A program made the position numbers and the translations under genes. A DNA stretch of 29,477 bases from Thermomucor indicae-seudaticae (Eukaryota > Mucoromycota > Mucoromycetes > Mucorales > Lichtheimiaceae): assembly GCA_000787465.1 (NCBI GenBank), contig JSYX01000441.1:1-29477 (forward strand), given 5' to 3'. The stretch's first letter is position 1. Every line of letters begins with the position of its first letter. The notes under the pieces are model-generated. The model searched no databases and had not been told where the DNA came from. It was given only the letters and a program-made list of their open reading frames with translations. Shown here one piece after another: positions 10,444 through 21,229 of the stretch.

Positions 10444-10751
10444 TTCTGATAACCCTTGTTATTGCGCAGTGTAAGAACGAGAGCTCGTTCCAGGCACGCC
10501 TTATGCGGAAAATTCGGAAAATACCCTTGCATAGTGCGGAGATGAAGGAAGCATCATACCAGATTTAGAGTCTGCGTTGGCTGAAAATGCCAACAACAAT
10601 CATAGATTGGTATGCCGGCTATAACCCTCCACATAAAAAAATTGATAGACGCTCACTTGGAAAGATATGAAGAAACTGAGATTTAGATGAAAAACTTGTA
10701 TATCTCCACTTGGTCAACCTTGGCAATGTGACCAATGCTTCACATGAGGAT

Positions 10752-11410
10752 CTATGAAATATTGAAACTTTTACAGGATTGCTTCGAATATTCTTGGTGA
10801 TGGTTTCGTTGGCCCCTTTTCAAGGCATTCACCATCTTTGAAGCCAGTGCTTGTAAATGCGTGTCTAACTCGTAATCGTCGATAACATGAATGGATGCTG
10901 CATCGGACGGAAAATAGCTTGACACCCTTTTGCAGGATGTCCTATACGGAGCCGGCTTGGCAGTTGTACGCGATCCGTTGCACAAGAGGTTTCATCAATT
11001 GCGCATTGCGGCCGTCACGAATTACAGACAATGCGATCGCTTGGAACAGTTTGGATCCATGTAGGGTTCACCACTTGACTCGACTCGACTCGAGGTGAAC
11101 CCTAGATCCATGCTTTTCTTGTGCTTCAAAGAACCGAGTGCTGCTGGCATTTGCAAGTGTCCAAATTGGAAAAGGGCGGCAGACATGTAGATCCGTTAAT
11201 TCAGAGCTTGCTCGGCACAAGGAGTACGTAGAAAGTCTGTGGAATTTTTAGCGCACCTGCCTCAGTTGCGCCAGCAAATCATCGGAAGCTAGACGCCAAC
11301 ACTTGGGTCCCTCGTCAAGCAGGTTTTTTTTTCGCGGCCAAGATGCTGGCACTGTCAAAAAAGATGAACGCGTCCGTGGGCTTTATGCTAGGAGATGATG
11401 GCTCGACGGT
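10752..11410 (-). pseudogene. Decayed protein-coding stretch, unidentified family
   Basis: Read on the minus strand from about 11410, the frame gives EITVEPSSPSIKPTDAFIFF and SASILAAKKK. It slips at an A9 run (about 11316-11324) into NLLDEGPKCWRLASDDLLAQ, meets a TAA near 11247, then continues in the same frame as ELTDLHVCRPFPIWTLANA, SSTRFFEAQEKHG, [insertion with TGA], SKLFQAIALSVIRDGRNAQ, LMKPLVQRIA. A possible 43-nt GT-AG intron leads to SSYFPSDAASIHVIDDYELD and a stop at 10752. The long protein-like runs in one order suggest a former gene. I do not recognise it. The exact boundaries are uncertain, and chance reading cannot be excluded. Confidence 0.4.
11054..11112. mobile_element. 43-bp palindromic hAT-like micro-element with 8-bp target duplications
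   Basis: The core, 11062-11104, has perfect 11-bp terminal inverted repeats TAGGGTTCACC / GGTGAACCCTA around a 21-nt centre containing three GACTC units. It is flanked directly by GATCCATG at 11054-11061 and again at 11105-11112. An 8-bp duplication with termini starting (C/T)AGGG is the known signature of hAT-superfamily DNA transposons. Removing the core plus one duplicate (51 bp) joins the flanking minus-strand frame as EKHG|SKLF, so this looks like a true insertion. Confidence 0.6.
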
Positions 11411-11883
11411 GATTTCGGCCGTTCCTATTCGCCAACGCAAAAATAAAATGCAAGCGGCGCAAATTTGCCAAGTGACCTTTATGAGTTGGAAGTTCCTTAT
11501 GACTAAGAAACTTTTCAAAGGACGCTTTACCGTTTGGGGCTCTTTCCGGCTAAAAAAAAAGAGAGATGGTGCATCAATGCTAAAGAAAGTCGTACAAAAA
11601 GGCTGATCGAAAGTCAAGGCAAACCTGATGTCAGGGGGGCAGCGAATTGCACGTTGGTAACCCACATGTTAAAAGAAAATGGGATACTTTTGCTGTAAAT
11701 GCCAAGGTTATCCTTTCTGAAAACGTGGGCCCTTTAAAACAGGGCACGGGTTTACCCGATTTACCGGATTTCAACAAGGCACGCCAAGTGGAGACTTCTC
11801 TGATTGGCTAGCAAAATCATGTCATGCTGGAACACGCCACACTTGCACCGATCCGACTACGTACTTTTAGGATACCATTGTGA

Positions 11884-11896
11884 TATATATATAAAG
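11884..11896 (+). promoter_or_regulatory. TATA box of the RGS-flavoprotein gene
   Basis: TATATATATAAAG lies 42-54 nt upstream of the ATG at 11938. Confidence 0.55.
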
Positions 11897-11937
11897 TCTT
11901 GTCAAGTTCACCCATCTTTGCTTTCTGTTTTCCTTTC

Positions 11938-14273
11938 ATGGTCTCGAAAACAAGTATCCTGCAGGAAGTCATTGCGAATCCTAAGCTATTGCGTTCGTTT
12001 GAGTCCTACCTTAGACGCAATGGTTTACACGAGCGGAATTTGCTCTTTATTGAAGCCATGACTCAAATGCGCCACGAACACGATCCGAGAAATATCGAGT
12101 CGATGCTTCAAAGGTATTGAACCGACACAGCTTGTGTTATTTTGCCTTTCAGCGTCCTTATTCCATATACGACATAGAATTTACAATACATTTATTGCCC
12201 CTGGTGCCAAACTCGAGTTGCCAGGCATCACCACAGCTGAACAAGTCAGGGAAGACATGGATGCAGTCCACTGGAGTATTCTAAGCGCACGCGACGCTAT
12301 CAAGATTCTGAGTGAGACCGAACGTCAAGTGCTATCGGTGCTGGTAGGAAGCCATTGCGCGCAAGTGGTCGGGTGCATGTTACTAAAAAAGACATGCAGG
12401 CAGCTGAGCTGGATGCCTTTCTGTGTACCCAGCATGTGCAAATCAGGTAATAAGCAGAACGAATATTTGCCTTGTGGATGCACAGACCTCACCTTCCATT
12501 CCTGTTTTAGTTCGACTGATCACACAAAGAATCGTATTCGGGTAGTTATCATTGGCGGTGGGTTTACTGTAAGTTCTAGCGTACAGTCATTAGGTTGGCA
12601 ACAGCAATTAACCAAAGGATTCTTCGCGATAAGGGTTTCACGGTGGCTTCAATTCTTGATCCTATGCCTCTTTTCCACGTCACCGTTATTGACACCAAAG
12701 GTACAGTATGTCCATGCATAAACGATCATGACACACACAGCTCACATCATGCCACTCACACGGACAAGATTCCTTTGAATATACTCCTGGCATTATCAAG
12801 CGCATCATGAATCCCAAAGAATCCAGCTCCATGCGTGTCAGACACGATGCTTATGTCCGCAACGGAAGAGTTATTATCGGCTACGCCGACAAAATTAGTA
12901 ACGACGCACGATCGGTTTGGGTCAACCGAGAAACGGTATGTGGCCTGTTGTACCACGCCAAGGCATATATTCTCTTCTAAGTACGTAATCAAATAAGATT
13001 GACTTTGACTACTTGGTGATTGCTACCGGCAGCTCTTATTCTTCCCAACTAAAGTCCACCGACATGTCTTCGCTTTACCGATTATCCGGGCTGGACCAAG
13101 TGAACGCCGAACTTTTGAAGGCGCGACGCGTCCTGGTGGTGGGCGGTGGCCTGGTCGGCTGCGAACTTGCTTCGGAGATTGCCAAACGTACGTTTCCAGG
13201 TCCGTATCCAAAGAAGCATGTGACGCTTGTCGAGTCGCATCCCAAGGTGATAAGCCGAAGCGACCCTGAGCAACAGGACAAGGCAATGGCGTATCTCGCG
13301 CAACTCGGCATTGAACTCGTCTGCAGCGAACGCATCGTGGATATCGACATTGCCAGCGAGGACGGCGTCTATGTGGGCGCTAGCGGGCGCGTCTACCGCG
13401 GATATGACAAGGTCTTTATGGCAACCGGAACACGACCGAACAGTCAGATTCTTCGGACCAGCGATACCAGTCTGATGCTTGATTCTTGCTTGGATAGCTG
13501 GGGTCGCGTCCGCGTCAAACCGACTCTGCAATTGGACCACTTCAAGTACCAACATATCTTTGCTGGCGGTGATGTGACCAACGTTGTCGAAGAGAAGACT
13601 GGATACGCTGCGACCTTGGCTGGAGTCTGTATTGCGCGCAACATTTGCCGCCTCGTGAAAGGCAAGCCACCCCTGCGACAAGGCACCAAAGGCACACTGC
13701 CAGCACCCGATAAACCGCTCCATGGCATCCTGTCGCAAGGCGGTATCGGTAAACGTGAGTAACTGGAAGGGGACGCGCTGAAAGGGACGCGTAGCTAAAC
13801 CTTTTGTAGAGAAACTCGGCTTTGTCAAGAAAACGTTTGCGTTTCTCAATCCTGCGTGGGCTGCGCTGAAGCAATTTGACGAGCAACAGTTTCTCAAGAT
13901 GGTGCAAGGAGAAGCCATGACGTCTTCTCAAATTTTTGGCCGCTTGCCGCGCAGACTGACGCTGCCGCCCAACGCCAGTGTATCATCACCCACCAACCCA
14001 ACAGCCTCGGAAAGAAGAGACCATTCACGTACCACTCGCCATAAAAAGAGCCCAAGCGAATTCGGCATCTGGAGCTCTTCCTCCGCGTCCAACGTTAGCA
14101 CTGGCACACCCTCAACAACCTCCCCTTCTTCTTCTTCGTCATCTCTCCAACACGTTTTACTTGATCATTTCGCCTTGGGCGGCGACAATTGCCAATTGCC
14201 CAAAGATACATATGAACATACCAGGTGTCGGCGTCGTTCAAGCATGCCATCTATCACTTCCATCCAATCGTAG
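11938..14273 (+). CDS. RGS domain fused to AIFM2/FSP1-like NAD(P)H flavoprotein
   Basis: Exons: 11938-12113, 12178-12343, 12400-12446, 12511-12568, 12634-12700, 12769-12935, 12998-13754, 13810-14273, about 633 aa. Residues 1-130 resemble a regulator-of-G-protein-signalling fold (FESYLRRNGLHERNLLFIEA, RIYNTFIAPGAKLEL, DAIKILSE, LDAFLCTQHVQI). Residues about 137-530 are a pyridine-nucleotide-disulphide-type oxidoreductase: FAD site RVVIIGGGFTGFTVASIL, ATGSSY, NAD(P)H site VLVVGGGLVGCELASEIAKR, ATGTRPNS and the FAD-ribityl motif HIFAGGDVTNV. Residues about 560-633 form a Ser/Thr/Pro-rich tail. Animal FSP1 reduces coenzyme Q or vitamin K at membranes; that role here is inference. All junctions keep frame, so one transcript is the simplest reading, but exon 3 (47 nt) is chosen by phase only. 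Confidence 0.85.
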
Positions 14274-14476
14274 AGAAATTAGTTGCGCTTTCCCTGTATA
14301 TAATAGTACCTCGTCCACACACTCCTGTATATGCTTCTCTCTTCCCCCCTACTTCATAGAGTCAAATATAGACCTGGAACAAACAACCGTTCACAACAAA
14401 ACTTTTCACATCGTCCTTCTTATTTTCCGAAACCTGCAGCTGTGCAGCTTATGTACTTGGCCGCTACGTGAATATT

Positions 14477-14515
14477 CCGGGGGAATGTCATATGGGAAAA
14501 AGTATGATCCCCCGG
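14477..14515. repeat. Strong two-part hairpin
   Basis: Outer arms CCGGGGGA (14477-14484) and TCCCCCGG (14508-14515) pair perfectly. Inside, TCATA (14488-14492) pairs with TATGA (14503-14507), leaving a 3-nt bulge and a 10-nt loop. It lies about 200 nt after the flavoprotein stop, so it could be a 3'-UTR structure or a miniature element. No flanking target duplication is obvious. Confidence 0.5.
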
Positions 14516-15532
14516 TATCACGGTAACGTTACAAAGAATCCATTACACAGAGAGGGATAAACGTTTCTAACGCATGTGCGTAAACGCTGGCAACGATCCA
14601 TTGAAGCATGCTTTCTGTTAGGACTTCTACTATTGTGCTCTTCTTGACCGAGAGCCAGAAAACGTCCCCCCCAGTAACGTTAACAGATCGTCAAACCCTT
14701 AACCCAATAGCTAATTCAGAGCTTGTTGTCCCAAGTCATTGTCTGCAGATGTATCAGGGACGCTGGTTAAGCTTGTCCCACCTTAAAATGTGGGGTAAAA
14801 CAGTTGTCAGTGGTTTTCCCATCGCAATCATAGTTTATCCGGAACCTTCCGTCAAGAGTAGGACAGCAATGCATCCCACTCGAGCTTAATGTTTAGCGAT
14901 AAGTGGAAAAACAATGAGACGACCGAGAGTCTTTTGTAATCAATGTTTTCTCACTGTGTTACATCCTAGCAATGGCTGTCAAAACCCGTGTTTATACAGC
15001 TTTGCCTCTGGTGATACCTCCTATCATACCACAGCCGGAATCATTTGCGCTTGGGGCAAAAGGTCCATTCATTCCTGCGTCTTTGGCAAACTCAGGCGAA
15101 CCTGTGTGGCACCCATGTCTGACCGACCGGCCGCCCGCTTTGAAGGTTATTCCGCAATTAGCGGGTGCCCTCAGCATTGCCCATCAATAATAAGCTTACG
15201 ACTTCTGGTTACATGTTGAAGCATTTATTTGCCCCCCCTTTTCCTACGTCCACCATCAGACTCTGCTGCTGCTGCTTATTGTCATTTGTAATTGAATGGG
15301 ACGCTGAGCTCAATGTGCTGTTAAAAAAACAGGCCCGTACGCGCTCAGCAGATAGTGGCGTCCGGATTCCGGACTCAAGACTGGCCATAGTAGACATTGG
15401 TTGATCAGAAGCTTCATTATGCGTTGCTTTGCTCAACGTTCCACTATATACATCCGAAGTGGCCCTGCCATCCTAATAAAGATGAATGATACAGTCATAT
15501 GGGTGGGCAGAAAGTTCATAAATCAGCTCGGC

Positions 15533-15560
15533 TCCGTCCGTCTGTCCGTCCGCCCGTCCT
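15533..15560. repeat. CCGT/CTGT microsatellite in the GDSL promoter
   Basis: Imperfect tetranucleotide run (CCGT, CTGT, CCGC units) about 95-120 nt upstream of the GDSL gene start. Confidence 0.6.
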
Positions 15561-15593
15561 AGAGACTGAAATTCTCCGGCAATCATTCGTCGA

Positions 15594-15601
15594 TATATAA
15601 G
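15594..15601 (+). promoter_or_regulatory. TATA box of the GDSL lipase gene
   Basis: TATATAAG lies 53-60 nt upstream of the ATG at 15654. Confidence 0.55.
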
Positions 15602-15653
15602 AACGGTTGGGCCTCCCCTCCTTTGCTACAAGATATTGAACAAGAAAGGAAAA

Positions 15654-17049
15654 ATGATGATCCGCTCTATTGCAGTGCTCTCTCTGGTTCTTTCAGTCAC
15701 TGCAAACCAAGCCAAAGGAACGCAATTTTGCTGGGGAAACAAAAACACAGTGTCAGTAAAAAAAAAGCGTCTTCATTGGAGCTGGACGTAATAACGCGTT
15801 GCATGTAGGTTTGTATTTGGCGATTCGTACAGCTACGTCTCTGGTGAATTGGGCACAGACTGGTTTACTTGGAGCAACTGGTCCAACACTGAACAAATTT
15901 TCGACAATCCCATCGTTCCTGGCAAGGTTATCTATTCGAGGAAAAAGGGGAGTTTATTATTATGCGCTGAGCTACTGAATAAAAAAGCCTCTTTAGACGA
16001 CTTCTGCAGGTCCTGTTTGGGATCAATATCTGACTGGATGCTACCAAGGGCTGCCACAAGACTGCGATCGGCAATTGTGGAATTTCGCATACGGTGGCGC
16101 AACAACGGATAATCACCTCGTTCATGGATATCTTCAAGCGATGCCTTTCGTCGATCAAGTGGATACCTGGAAATCCAAATTGAGCCAGTCCTTGGAATGG
16201 GACCCAACCCGCACGCTTGCTGCCATCTTTATTGGGTACGCACACTCCCATTGGTACTCATAATACACCTATAACGATCATGCTCTAGGTTGAATGACGT
16301 CGGAAACACTGTGTCCTGGACAAACGTGAGTCGTCATATGGCGAGCCTCTGAAGGCATGCCATGGTAGCTCATTATCTCTATTACTGTCTAGTTTACTGA
16401 AAGCGTGTATGACCGCGTCATGGAACGATATTTCTCCAAAGTGGTATGTTCCCTATCTCTCTCTCTCTCTCTCTAGACTCACTTTCTGCTGACATGTTTC
16501 ATGTAGAGAGAGTTGTACGACGGCAAAGTCAGATCCTTCCTCTTCTTTAATATTCCATCCTGGGCTCAAGCACCCATTGGCCTGGCGAACCCGGAGCTGC
16601 CTTATAACAAGCTCTCAAGCCTCTACAATGCAAAGTTGAGTCAGCATATGAAGGAATTCAAGCTGGAGCACTCAGACGCCAATGTGTTCACGGTCGATAC
16701 CCATTCTCTATTTCCTTATTGGCTCGAGCATGCGAAAGACTATGGCATCCAGAATACCACAGGCTTCTGTCCAAATGCATCGGCTCCCGACATTAATACC
16801 ACCTACGCAGCCTATGGCTGTATGCCAATGAACACGTAAGTTTTGTCTCGTCACTCGCATAGAATAGTTGGTTACTCACATTCGTTCTTTGGAGGACAGA
16901 TATTTCTGGAGAGGTATGTGCTGACTCGCAAGACAAGTAATAACTGATCTAACGCAATCTCGCTAGATTCAGCCCATCCAACCTATGTTGTCCACAAGTT
17001 AATGGCGGACGTCGTTGACAAGGAGCTGACAAAAGGATCCAAGTGCTAG
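15654..17049 (+). CDS. Secreted GDSL/SGNH lipase-esterase, 8 exons
   Basis: Serine ester hydrolase of the SGNH fold, probably secreted and acting on plant or lipid esters; substrate unknown. Exons: 15654-15751, 15809-15921, 16010-16235, 16289-16325, 16393-16443, 16507-16835, 16900-16913, 16967-17049, about 316 aa. Residues 1-22 are a signal peptide (MMIRSIAVLSLVLSVTANQA). Block I is VFVFGDSYS with the nucleophile Ser, block II NFAYGGATTDN (oxyanion Gly), block III IFIGLNDVG (oxyanion Asn) and block V FWRDSAHPT with the catalytic Asp and His. Exon 7 is only 14 nt. Intron 2 (15922-16009) needs a GC donor (GCAAGG) to give VPG|PVWDQYL in frame. The intron at 16444-16506 contains a (CT)n run at 16455-16474. 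Cys-rich spacing (CYQGLPQDC, GFCPN) suggests disulphides. Confidence 0.92.
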
Positions 17050-17243
17050 AATGCATCAAGGATCCATTGATATGGATGAAGCATAATTTTGTTGGTGTAC
17101 CATCAATAAAGTCCTTGTAACAAGACAGGCTTTTCTGTCATTTATCAAATCTACAATCACAAAAGGTTATGCATAAACCAAACGAATTTACATACAAAAT
17201 CTAAAAAGAAAAAACAAATGGTATAGAATGGTCAAAGGTGGGA

Positions 17244-17822
17244 TCACGAGTGGCGCTGTCGCTTTTTGTCTGTATCGTTTCGATTCGGTGAAACACTTCG
17301 CTTGTTGTTGTTCTTCTTTGCATTGCAAAACAAGAGACCGCCACTAAATGAAAACGGATCATCTTGAACGGGTGCAAGACTGGCTGATAGTCCGACGGGT
17401 TCCTGCCCAAACACATCAAAGTCGTTGCCCTGATACAGCTCGCCACCCACGCAATAATGCCGTATGGATACAACCGGGTAGCTACTACTACGGCTCGCAC
17501 TGAGTCGTTCATTATTTCGAGCTGTGCTCATGTTGCGCGATGCACCCGAGAGATGATGATGGTATATTAAGCCATGGTCGGCTGCTGCGGCTAGTGATTC
17601 GCAATTGGAATGGGTCACCAGGATGCCGTGCAAAGAGCCCCGATTTTTAGACTCCAGAGAGTGATTGCTATGTACATCAAACAGAAAATGCCCCCGCCGC
17701 CATACTGACTGTGTTTCCATGATGTTTCCGTAGTAGATATAAAGAAAAGAAGAGAAGACGGGCAGGATCACAAAGTTACTTCCAAAAGAGAAAAATTCCC
17801 TCAACCACGAGTCTCCGCCCAA
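17244..17822 (-). CDS. Small single-exon protein, weakly WD40/Nup43-like
   Basis: A 192-codon frame starting 59 nt after the snurportin stop on the same strand, with a TATA run 44-53 nt upstream of its ATG. No intron is needed. The middle (ILVTHSNCESLAAAADHGLI) resembles a WD repeat blade and the later part (NDFDVFGQEPVGLSASLAPV) resembles the final blade of Nup43, but the N-terminal blades of that protein are absent. The C-terminus is basic (NNNKRSVSPNRNDTDKKRQR). It may be a truncated copy, a divergent small nucleoporin or unrelated. A start at the internal METQSVW is also possible. Confidence 0.5.
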   Translation of the reverse strand: MGGDSWLREFFSFGSNFVILPVFSSFLYIYYGNIMETQSVWRRGHFLFDVHSNHSLESKNRGSLHGILVTHSNCESLAAAADHGLIYHHHLSGASRNMSTARNNERLSASRSSSYPVVSIRHYCVGGELYQGNDFDVFGQEPVGLSASLAPVQDDPFSFSGGLLFCNAKKNNNKRSVSPNRNDTDKKRQRHS

Positions 17823-17865
17823 TCATCCATCATACGGCGATATCATACAGTATTTTTTTGCACTG

Positions 17866-17875
17866 TATATATATA
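17866..17875 (-). promoter_or_regulatory. TATA run upstream of the small minus-strand gene
   Basis: TATATATATA, symmetrical on both strands, lies 44-53 nt upstream of the ATG at 17822 and only 7-16 nt beyond the snurportin stop, so the promoter would overlap the snurportin 3' UTR. Confidence 0.4.
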
Positions 17876-17881
17876 CTGGTA

Positions 17882-19480
17882 TCACGCCTTCACATCATTA
17901 TTACAGCTAAATATTCGACGGAGATCATTCAGTGGTGCCCAACAAACAAGAGGCGTAGTACCGGCTATATACTGGCATTCGCGATGGTAGAACAAGAAGC
18001 CATCAATGTCGCCTGTAAACCCCGACTTCTTCATGTAGCCTTCTGCATCCGCTAGAACATCGCTTAATGCAGTCGTCGGTATCGGTCTCAAAGGTTGGAA
18101 TTTGTAAAAGCTGTTTTCGCTGGTCTCGGCGTCCATTTCTTCGCTATTGAACTTTGTCTGCAACCAAAAGTGTCTGTAGCAAGTGCAGAGGAGGTCAGTG
18201 CCCACACAAATCAACGAACTCCACGGAATGCTGCCCCCGTTTACCGAAAATCCGTGTCACAGTTGTAAATGGAGTAACCCTTCCAGCACATCACATCGAG
18301 CACGTAAAATATCCAGCGATTCGGGTCATACACACAGTCCAGGACGCAGTATGCTTCCGAATCCCAGCCTCTACGATGTATACCATGTCAATGGGGCGTT
18401 TGTAACCTGCATGTTGCTTGCGCTCACCTGCCCGATTTGGATCCATTGGGCAAGATCGATTGGAAGCGGTTCAAGATGCGGCCTTTCAGACACAAAGTCA
18501 GTTATCATTATCCATGATTTAGACTTCTTGTTACAGCGCATTCACGATTTGGTATAGTACTCCTTATATCGCCGTACGCTATCCATTACATGACAAACAA
18601 GAACTGAACTATAGTTCACATTTCTTACCTGATTTCAAGCGTGCAATAGTCATTCCTAAGCAATTCAAAGTTTAGACAGATCTTCCTTTGACAAACTTCA
18701 CGCACACAGTTACCTCTACCGGACACGACTACGCAACGTCTGCCCTGTGGATATACCATCATGACCCAGTTCTCCCGCAAGTCATGAGGCACATCTTCCA
18801 TGGTTTCTCCATACATGACCTGGTTCCTATACTTGATTTCTTAGCCAAAATCCGTCTATTAAAACATGCTTAATACTTGCGCAAACATCTTCCACTTTTG
18901 CTTTCGCCTTTGCTTCTTCTTCTTTTTCTTCTTGGCTTCTGACTCGTCAAGACACATTATTTTACCAGACACATCTGGACCTTCGTCGTCGGCTTCACGT
19001 CCTCTTTTTCCGCTGGTCTGCTCCATGGTATAATCATTCTCAATGTCGCTTCCGTTTTCGTTCTCGCTCTCTGTTCCGGAATCAGAGAATTCAATCCAGG
19101 AGCGGGTCCGTGCTAGCTGATCCTCGCGATACTATACCATAAAAAGGTGTTTGCAAGCAATGCCCCCGCTCCCCTTTATAGGACATAGTCCTTGTCTTTT
19201 TTACCTTTCGTTGTCTTTCCAACGCCCAAAGCCGACGTATTTCTTGTCTTTCTTGTAACGTTCGATCCAACAGGTTCCTCCATCTTTTAAAAGCGTCCAG
19301 ACGGTTGCTGCTCCTCGAACTTGACTCGGTGCGATCCGACGTCCGGACGCTCTCTGCAAAGCGTTCGGAAAGCCACTCCACATGGAAACTATGGTCGTCG
19401 GTTACTGTCGAAGAACTACTCGGCCCAACTGATCGGCTCAGGTCGTCGCTGCTTGGCTGATCGCCCGTGCCATGCGACAT
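17882..19480 (-). CDS. SNUPN: Snurportin-1, m3G-cap snRNP import adaptor, 7 exons
   Basis: Adaptor that binds the trimethylguanosine cap of spliceosomal snRNPs and importin-beta for nuclear import. Minus-strand exons: 19480-19205, 19131-18877, 18831-18714, 18655-18629, 18482-18428, 18370-18245, 18173-17882, about 382 aa. An importin-beta-binding-like N-terminal helix (RLDAFKRWRNLLDRTLQERQ) and an acidic stretch come first, then a run of seven Lys followed by QRRKQKWK. The cap-binding region has DVPHDLRENWVMMVYPQGRR, NRFQSILPNGS, YVLDVMCWKGYSIYNCDTDF, FWLQTKF and GDIDGFLFYHRECQYIAGTT, all clear matches to animal snurportin. A 27-nt exon (MTIARLKS) is needed to restore the conserved loop before GRILNRF. 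Snurportin is missing from budding yeast, so its presence supports an early-diverging fungus. Confidence 0.93.
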
Positions 19481-19702
19481 TACACCTGATCTGCTGCAAC
19501 TCAAAGCTTTACTGCGCGAAAAAATGCATTATACCACGTCGGAGTTATTACTCGGTATAGACAAGTTTAAAGCAAAAGCCAACTTTTCCATAACAAAAGA
19601 GGTAACATCTATAGGATTACTCTTTTAAAAGCGACAAGTACAAGGCAGGAACAAAAAACAAGGCGGTCAACATGTACAAGGGAGGAAGAAAGGACCTCTC
19701 GT

Positions 19703-20699
<997 letters not shown>

Positions 20700-21229
20700 T
20701 CAAGTCACTCAGGAACAGACATCATCTCTTACTGGTTTTTGAATAACTTTTTGCGTCAACTTCAAGTGGAATTTGCGCCATGCTTTAACAATGATTTACG
20801 GTGAAATCAAAATACATTTGCACTGTGATATAAGAACCTTATACGCTGCAGAAGGCTTATGGTATGCATCTGTGCGTTCGACTGGCTGCGTAATAGATTA
20901 CCCGTACAGGGAGTGATTTCTTGTCATGTCCGTTTGATTTGTGTAGGCGAGAAAGACTTTTGACGCTGCTGGAGAAAACACTTTCGCATTGATTCCATTT
21001 TTCAATTTATCTTTTGGGTGAAGGATGCTCTCACCGAGTATTAACAATCGTCCATATAATCAGAAACTCAAGTGGATCATCGAAATTCTCTTTGCAGGGG
21101 TTTGGCACAATCATGCCATGCCACGTAATCTGTTCCAGCCAAGATAGATATTTAAACAAAGGGCGTTTCATTCAACATTCTGCATTCTTTTGCTTCCCTT
21201 TCTTCTTTATCTCACAAACAGCCTCAGCT

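Larger units (their letters stand above)
10444..11937. other. Divergent spacer with a decayed frame and a small insertion
   Basis: This 1.5-kb stretch lies between the nucleotidase and RGS-flavoprotein genes. Position 10444 to about 10750 shows nothing I can support. From about 10752 to 11410 a minus-strand coding-like stretch is broken by stops and a frame slip. A palindromic insertion sits at 11054-11112. The last 60 nt carry the TATA box of the downstream gene. Confidence 0.6.
14274..15653. other. 1.4-kb intergenic region
   Basis: It holds a long hairpin at 14477-14515, an open frame on both strands around 14972-15190 with no recognised product, a CCGT-type microsatellite at 15533-15560 and the TATA box of the GDSL gene. 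I see no supportable gene. Confidence 0.55.

Noticed and set aside
11343..11606. Plus-strand 87-codon open frame in the divergent spacer
   Set aside because: Lys-rich, no family resemblance, and it partly overlaps the minus-strand decayed frame, which reads more like protein.
13082..13918. Long minus-strand open frame (about 278 codons) opposite the flavoprotein exon 7
   Set aside because: It is the antisense of strongly conserved FAD/NAD(P)H motifs; no domain is seen in it.
14972..15190. Open frame on both strands (about 61-72 codons)
   Set aside because: Both strands are open over the same stretch and neither gives a recognisable protein, intron partners or a promoter; possible fragment of a repeat but unsupported.
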